Below are positions 8,639 through 10,981 of a stretch of 10,981 nucleotides of DNA, in pieces. Under the pieces are notes generated by a model. The model worked only from the letters and a program-made list of their open reading frames with translations. It did no database searches and was not told where the DNA came from. How positions within the stretch are numbered: position 1 is the first letter of the stretch; each line of letters starts with the position of its first letter. The stretch comes from CBFGTJ01 sp965651815 (lineage in GTDB: Bacteria > Actinomycetota > Acidimicrobiia > Acidimicrobiales > Microtrichaceae), in assembly GCA_965651815.1 (NCBI GenBank), contig CBFGTJ010000104.1:1-10981 (forward strand), written 5' to 3'. Position numbers and translations under genes: made by a program.

Positions 8639-10684
8639 ATGGCGGTCACAGGGGGGCACCTGCCCGGCCTCACGGGGCTGCGCGGCATCGCGGTCGCGCT
8701 CGTCGTCGCGTACCACCTCGGACACCTCGGCGGCGGGTTCGTCGGCGTCGACGTGTTCTTCGTGCTGAGCGGCTTCCTCATCACCACGCTGCTGCTCCGG
8801 GACACGCCCCGCACCCCCTCGGACATGGTGCGCTGGTGGGGCCGACGGGTCCGCCGGCTCACCCCCGCGGTCGCGGTGACCGTGCTCGCGGTGGCGATCG
8901 CGTTCGCCGCCAGCTCGGGCACCGCGCTCGACGGGCTCGCCACCCTCACCTGGTGGCAGAACTGGCACCTGGTGGCGGAGGGCAACCCGTACTGGGACCC
9001 GTCGCCGTCACCGCTGCGGCACGCGTGGTCGCTGTCGATCGAGGAGCAGTTCTACCTCCTGTGGCCGCCGGTGCTCGTGGCCCTCGGCCTGGTCGCCGGG
9101 CGCCTCCGCCGCGGGCCCTCGCCCAGGGCCGTCGTCGGCGGGTTCGCCCTGGCCGGCACCGTCGCGTCGTTCGCCTGGGCCCACGTGCTGGCGGGGCCGG
9201 TCGAGGCGGACCTGTCCCGCATCTACTTCGGCACCGACACCCGGGCGGGGGCGCTGCTCGTGGGGTGCGCGCTCGCCGCCGCGGTCCACCGGCGACCCCG
9301 CCGGCGGCCCGGCCCGGTCACCGCGACCGCGTTCGTGCTCTCGGTCGCCGCGCTCGCCGGTGCGTCGGTGCTGCTCTCCCCCGATGACCACTCGACCTAC
9401 CGGGGCGGGCTCCTCGTGGCCGCGCTGGCGTCCGCGGTCGTGGTGTTCGTGTCCACCCGGCCCGGTCCGGTGTCCCGCGCGCTGTCGTGGTCACCGCTGC
9501 AGTGGCTCGGTGAGCGCTCGTACGCGCTCTACCTGTGGACCTGGCCGACCCAGGTGCTCGTCGAGCAGCGCGCCCCCGGGCTGCACCGCGGCCTCGTCGC
9601 GCTCGTCACCGTCGCCGCGGGCCTGCTGCTCGCGGACCTGTCGCTGCGGTTCGTGGAGCGGCCGCTGCGGTTCCGCTCGGACTGGGCACGCCGGCTCGCA
9701 CCCCGCCGGGCCGCGTGGGGGTTGGGCAGCGCGGCCGTGGCGGTGTCGCTGCTCGTGGCCGCGTCGTCCACCCGGCCGACGGTGCAGGAGGTGCTCGCCG
9801 CGGAGTTCGAGCAGCTCCCCGACCCGACCACGACCACGACGACGGCGCCGCCCACCACCACGACCACCGAGCCGACCACGACCGCGCCGCCGCCCTCCGC
9901 GGAGGTGAGCCCGGCGACGGTGACCGCCCCGGCGCCGACCACCACCACGACGACCGCTCCCCCGACGACCACGACGACCTGCGTCCCCCCGGCGCTGCCG
10001 CCCGGCCCCGAGTGGGGCGACAACACCAGCACCTTCGACCCGAGCACGGTGGCCGCCGGCGAGGACCCGAGCGGGGCGCGCTGCGGCGAGGTCACCCGCC
10101 TGCTCGTGGTCGGCGACAGCACGGGGCGGGGCGCGGCGAACGGGCTGCGCCGGCTCGGCCGGCCCGGCCTCGAGGTGTGGGACCGCACGGTGTTCGGCTG
10201 CGGTGTGGTCGCGCCGAGCTCGGAGTGCCCCGACTGGCGGCGCACGTGGCGGGAGGCGATCGACCAGATCGACCCCGACGTCGTGCTGCTCTACATGCGC
10301 GTGGTCGAGGACGTGGTGCCCGGGGACGACCCGCCGTTCACCTCACCCGAGGGCAGCCGCGCCCGGCGCGCCGAGTTCCGCGCCGCGGTGCAGCTCCTGT
10401 CCTCGCGTGGCGCGAGGGTCGCGTGGGCGCTCCCGCCCGCGCCCGCGGGCGCGTTCTACTGCGACGGGCGCGCGCACGACAGCCCGTGCGACCCCGCGTG
10501 GGTGGAGCTGTGGCACCGCGACGTCCACGCCGTCGCCCGCGAGGTGGACCTCCGCCTCATCGACGTGCGGGCCTGGATCGACGGCCGGAAGGCCACCGCG
10601 CGGACCGACCGCCCCGACGGGCTCCACCTGTCGGGTCCCGCGCTCGACGCGCACGCCGCCTGGCTGGTCGAGCAGCTCAGCTGA
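8639..10684 (+). CDS. Membrane acyltransferase-3 (OafA/OatA-like) with C-terminal SGNH domain
   Basis: This 681-residue two-domain protein has an acyltransferase-3 domain of about ten membrane segments (about 10-345). It carries the family R-X10-H signature (Arg 15, His 26), GVDVFFVLSGFLI (36-48), and LRHAWSLSIEEQFYLLWP (126-143). One more membrane segment (about 357-376) leads to a Thr/Pro-rich linker (396-447) and an extracytoplasmic SGNH domain with nucleophile motif GDST (Ser 494) and DGLH (Asp 660, His 663). Six cysteines (448, 482, 521, 530, 608, 617) in the outer part could form disulfides, which fits export. No block III GxND motif is visible, as is common in fused SGNH domains. Such fusions move acyl groups, usually acetyl, from cytoplasmic donors onto peptidoglycan or surface polysaccharide; the acceptor here is unknown. 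The ATG is chosen because it directly precedes the acyltransferase fold and follows a leaderless-type -10 box. Confidence 0.92.
   Translation: MAVTGGHLPGLTGLRGIAVALVVAYHLGHLGGGFVGVDVFFVLSGFLITTLLLRDTPRTPSDMVRWWGRRVRRLTPAVAVTVLAVAIAFAASSGTALDGLATLTWWQNWHLVAEGNPYWDPSPSPLRHAWSLSIEEQFYLLWPPVLVALGLVAGRLRRGPSPRAVVGGFALAGTVASFAWAHVLAGPVEADLSRIYFGTDTRAGALLVGCALAAAVHRRPRRRPGPVTATAFVLSVAALAGASVLLSPDDHSTYRGGLLVAALASAVVVFVSTRPGPVSRALSWSPLQWLGERSYALYLWTWPTQVLVEQRAPGLHRGLVALVTVAAGLLLADLSLRFVERPLRFRSDWARRLAPRRAAWGLGSAAVAVSLLVAASSTRPTVQEVLAAEFEQLPDPTTTTTTAPPTTTTTEPTTTAPPPSAEVSPATVTAPAPTTTTTTAPPTTTTTCVPPALPPGPEWGDNTSTFDPSTVAAGEDPSGARCGEVTRLLVVGDSTGRGAANGLRRLGRPGLEVWDRTVFGCGVVAPSSECPDWRRTWREAIDQIDPDVVLLYMRVVEDVVPGDDPPFTSPEGSRARRAEFRAAVQLLSSRGARVAWALPPAPAGAFYCDGRAHDSPCDPAWVELWHRDVHAVAREVDLRLIDVRAWIDGRKATARTDRPDGLHLSGPALDAHAAWLVEQLS
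9824..9979 (+). repeat. Thr/Pro-rich linker with an exact 15-residue repeat
   Basis: Residues 396-410 and 433-447 of the acyltransferase are identical (P, six T, APP, five T). They are encoded at 9824-9868 and 9935-9979, with a second Thr/Pro stretch between. The two DNA copies differ at several synonymous positions (ACC/ACG, GCG/GCT), so the amino-acid pattern is kept while the DNA has drifted. It forms a flexible tether between the membrane domain and the SGNH domain, likely on the outer side of the membrane. Confidence 0.8.
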
Positions 10685-10723
10685 CCGACCGGCCAGGCGC
10701 GGCACCGCTCCGTGCTTCGGCGC

Positions 10724-10981
10724 TCAGTACTTGTAGTGGTCCGGCTTGTACGGGCCCTCGATCGGCACGCCGAGGTACTCCGACTGCTCGGGCGTGAGCG
10801 TCGTGAGCCGCACGCCGAGCGCCGGCAGGTGGAACCGGGCGACCATCTCGTCGAGCTGCTTGGGCAGCACGTGCACGCCGAGCGGGTAGTCGGCGGTCTT
10901 GGTGAACAGCTCGATCTGGGCGAGCACCTGGTTCGAGAACGAGCAGCTCATCACGAAGCTCGGGTGGCCGGTGGCGCAGCC
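10724..10981 (-). CDS. ahcY: S-adenosylhomocysteine hydrolase (adenosylhomocysteinase), C-terminal 85 residues, 5' truncated
   Basis: The frame enters at the right edge (GCATGHPSFVMSCSFSNQ) and ends at TGA 10724-10726. The stretch GHPSFVMSCSFSNQVLAQIE, then LPKQLDEMVARFHL and LTPEQSEYLGVPIEGPYKPD, and the terminal KPDHYKY are the highly conserved end of adenosylhomocysteinase. The terminal Lys and Tyr contact NAD of the neighbouring subunit in the known tetramer. The enzyme splits S-adenosylhomocysteine into adenosine and homocysteine in the cytoplasm, removing the inhibitory product of methyltransferases. The start and most catalytic residues lie outside the window. It converges on the acyltransferase gene with a 39-bp gap that shows no strong terminator. 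Confidence 0.97.
   Translation of the reverse strand, partial: GCATGHPSFVMSCSFSNQVLAQIELFTKTADYPLGVHVLPKQLDEMVARFHLPALGVRLTTLTPEQSEYLGVPIEGPYKPDHYKY

Noticed and set aside
10685..10723. Terminator between the convergent acyltransferase and ahcY genes
   Set aside because: The best stem is four base pairs (GCAC/GTGC) without a T-run, too weak to call.
9535..10797. 420-codon plus-strand frame over the SGNH half of the acyltransferase
   Set aside because: It is an out-of-frame shadow rich in Arg/Ala/Pro; the SGNH motifs lie in the other frame.

Overview
This is a very GC-rich, densely packed chromosomal window. All convincing genes use the same G/C-ended codons, and GTG starts are common. Several features point to a high-GC actinobacterium, probably of the Acidimicrobiia type: a coenzyme F420-type FrhB/FdhB oxidoreductase, an actinobacterial-style secA, prfB and ftsE-ftsX, a secreted domain hung on a Thr/Pro-rich linker, and TANNNT boxes placed for leaderless transcription. 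The lineage is inferred from gene content only. Nothing looks like a phage, insertion sequence, CRISPR array, RNA gene or recent transfer.

Layout, left to right. Bases 3-515 (+) hold the C-terminal part of an FrhB/FdhB-type F420 oxidoreductase beta subunit, cut by the window edge. It converges on a small cysteine-bearing lipoprotein of unknown function (549-935, -). Next is a weakly supported small hypothetical ORF (1033-1266, -), lying in the same frame as the preceding ftsX. Then comes the core minus-strand block, in transcription order secA (4239-6968), prfB (3120-4235), ftsE (2285-2962), ftsX (1378-2274). secA/prfB and ftsE/ftsX are each nearly abutting. A 157-bp gap separates prfB from ftsE.

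Divergent from secA is a ComF-family phosphoribosyltransferase (7052-7717, +). Its 3' end runs 92 bp into the convergent 3' end of a short-chain dehydrogenase (7626-8501, -). Divergent from that gene is a large membrane acyltransferase-3 protein with a C-terminal SGNH domain (8639-10684, +), probably an O-acyltransferase acting on a cell-surface polymer. The window ends in the C-terminus of S-adenosylhomocysteine hydrolase (10724-10981, -).

Functionally, secA (protein export), ftsE-ftsX (division and peptidoglycan hydrolase control) and the acyltransferase (surface polymer modification) share an envelope theme. prfB, ahcY and the SDR are housekeeping or metabolic genes. No clear new multi-gene system is visible. 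The items most worth checking are the shared leaderless-promoter geometry, the non-canonical gene neighbourhood around secA-prfB-ftsEX, the comF/SDR 3' overlap, a perfect 10-bp inverted repeat just upstream of the SDR, and the orphan ORF with a triplicated 3' end behind ftsX. No gene-free stretch longer than about 300 bases exists if the small ORF is accepted. If it is not, 936-1377 holds only GC-rich hairpins, a 15-bp tandem repeat and a possible promoter for the lipoprotein.
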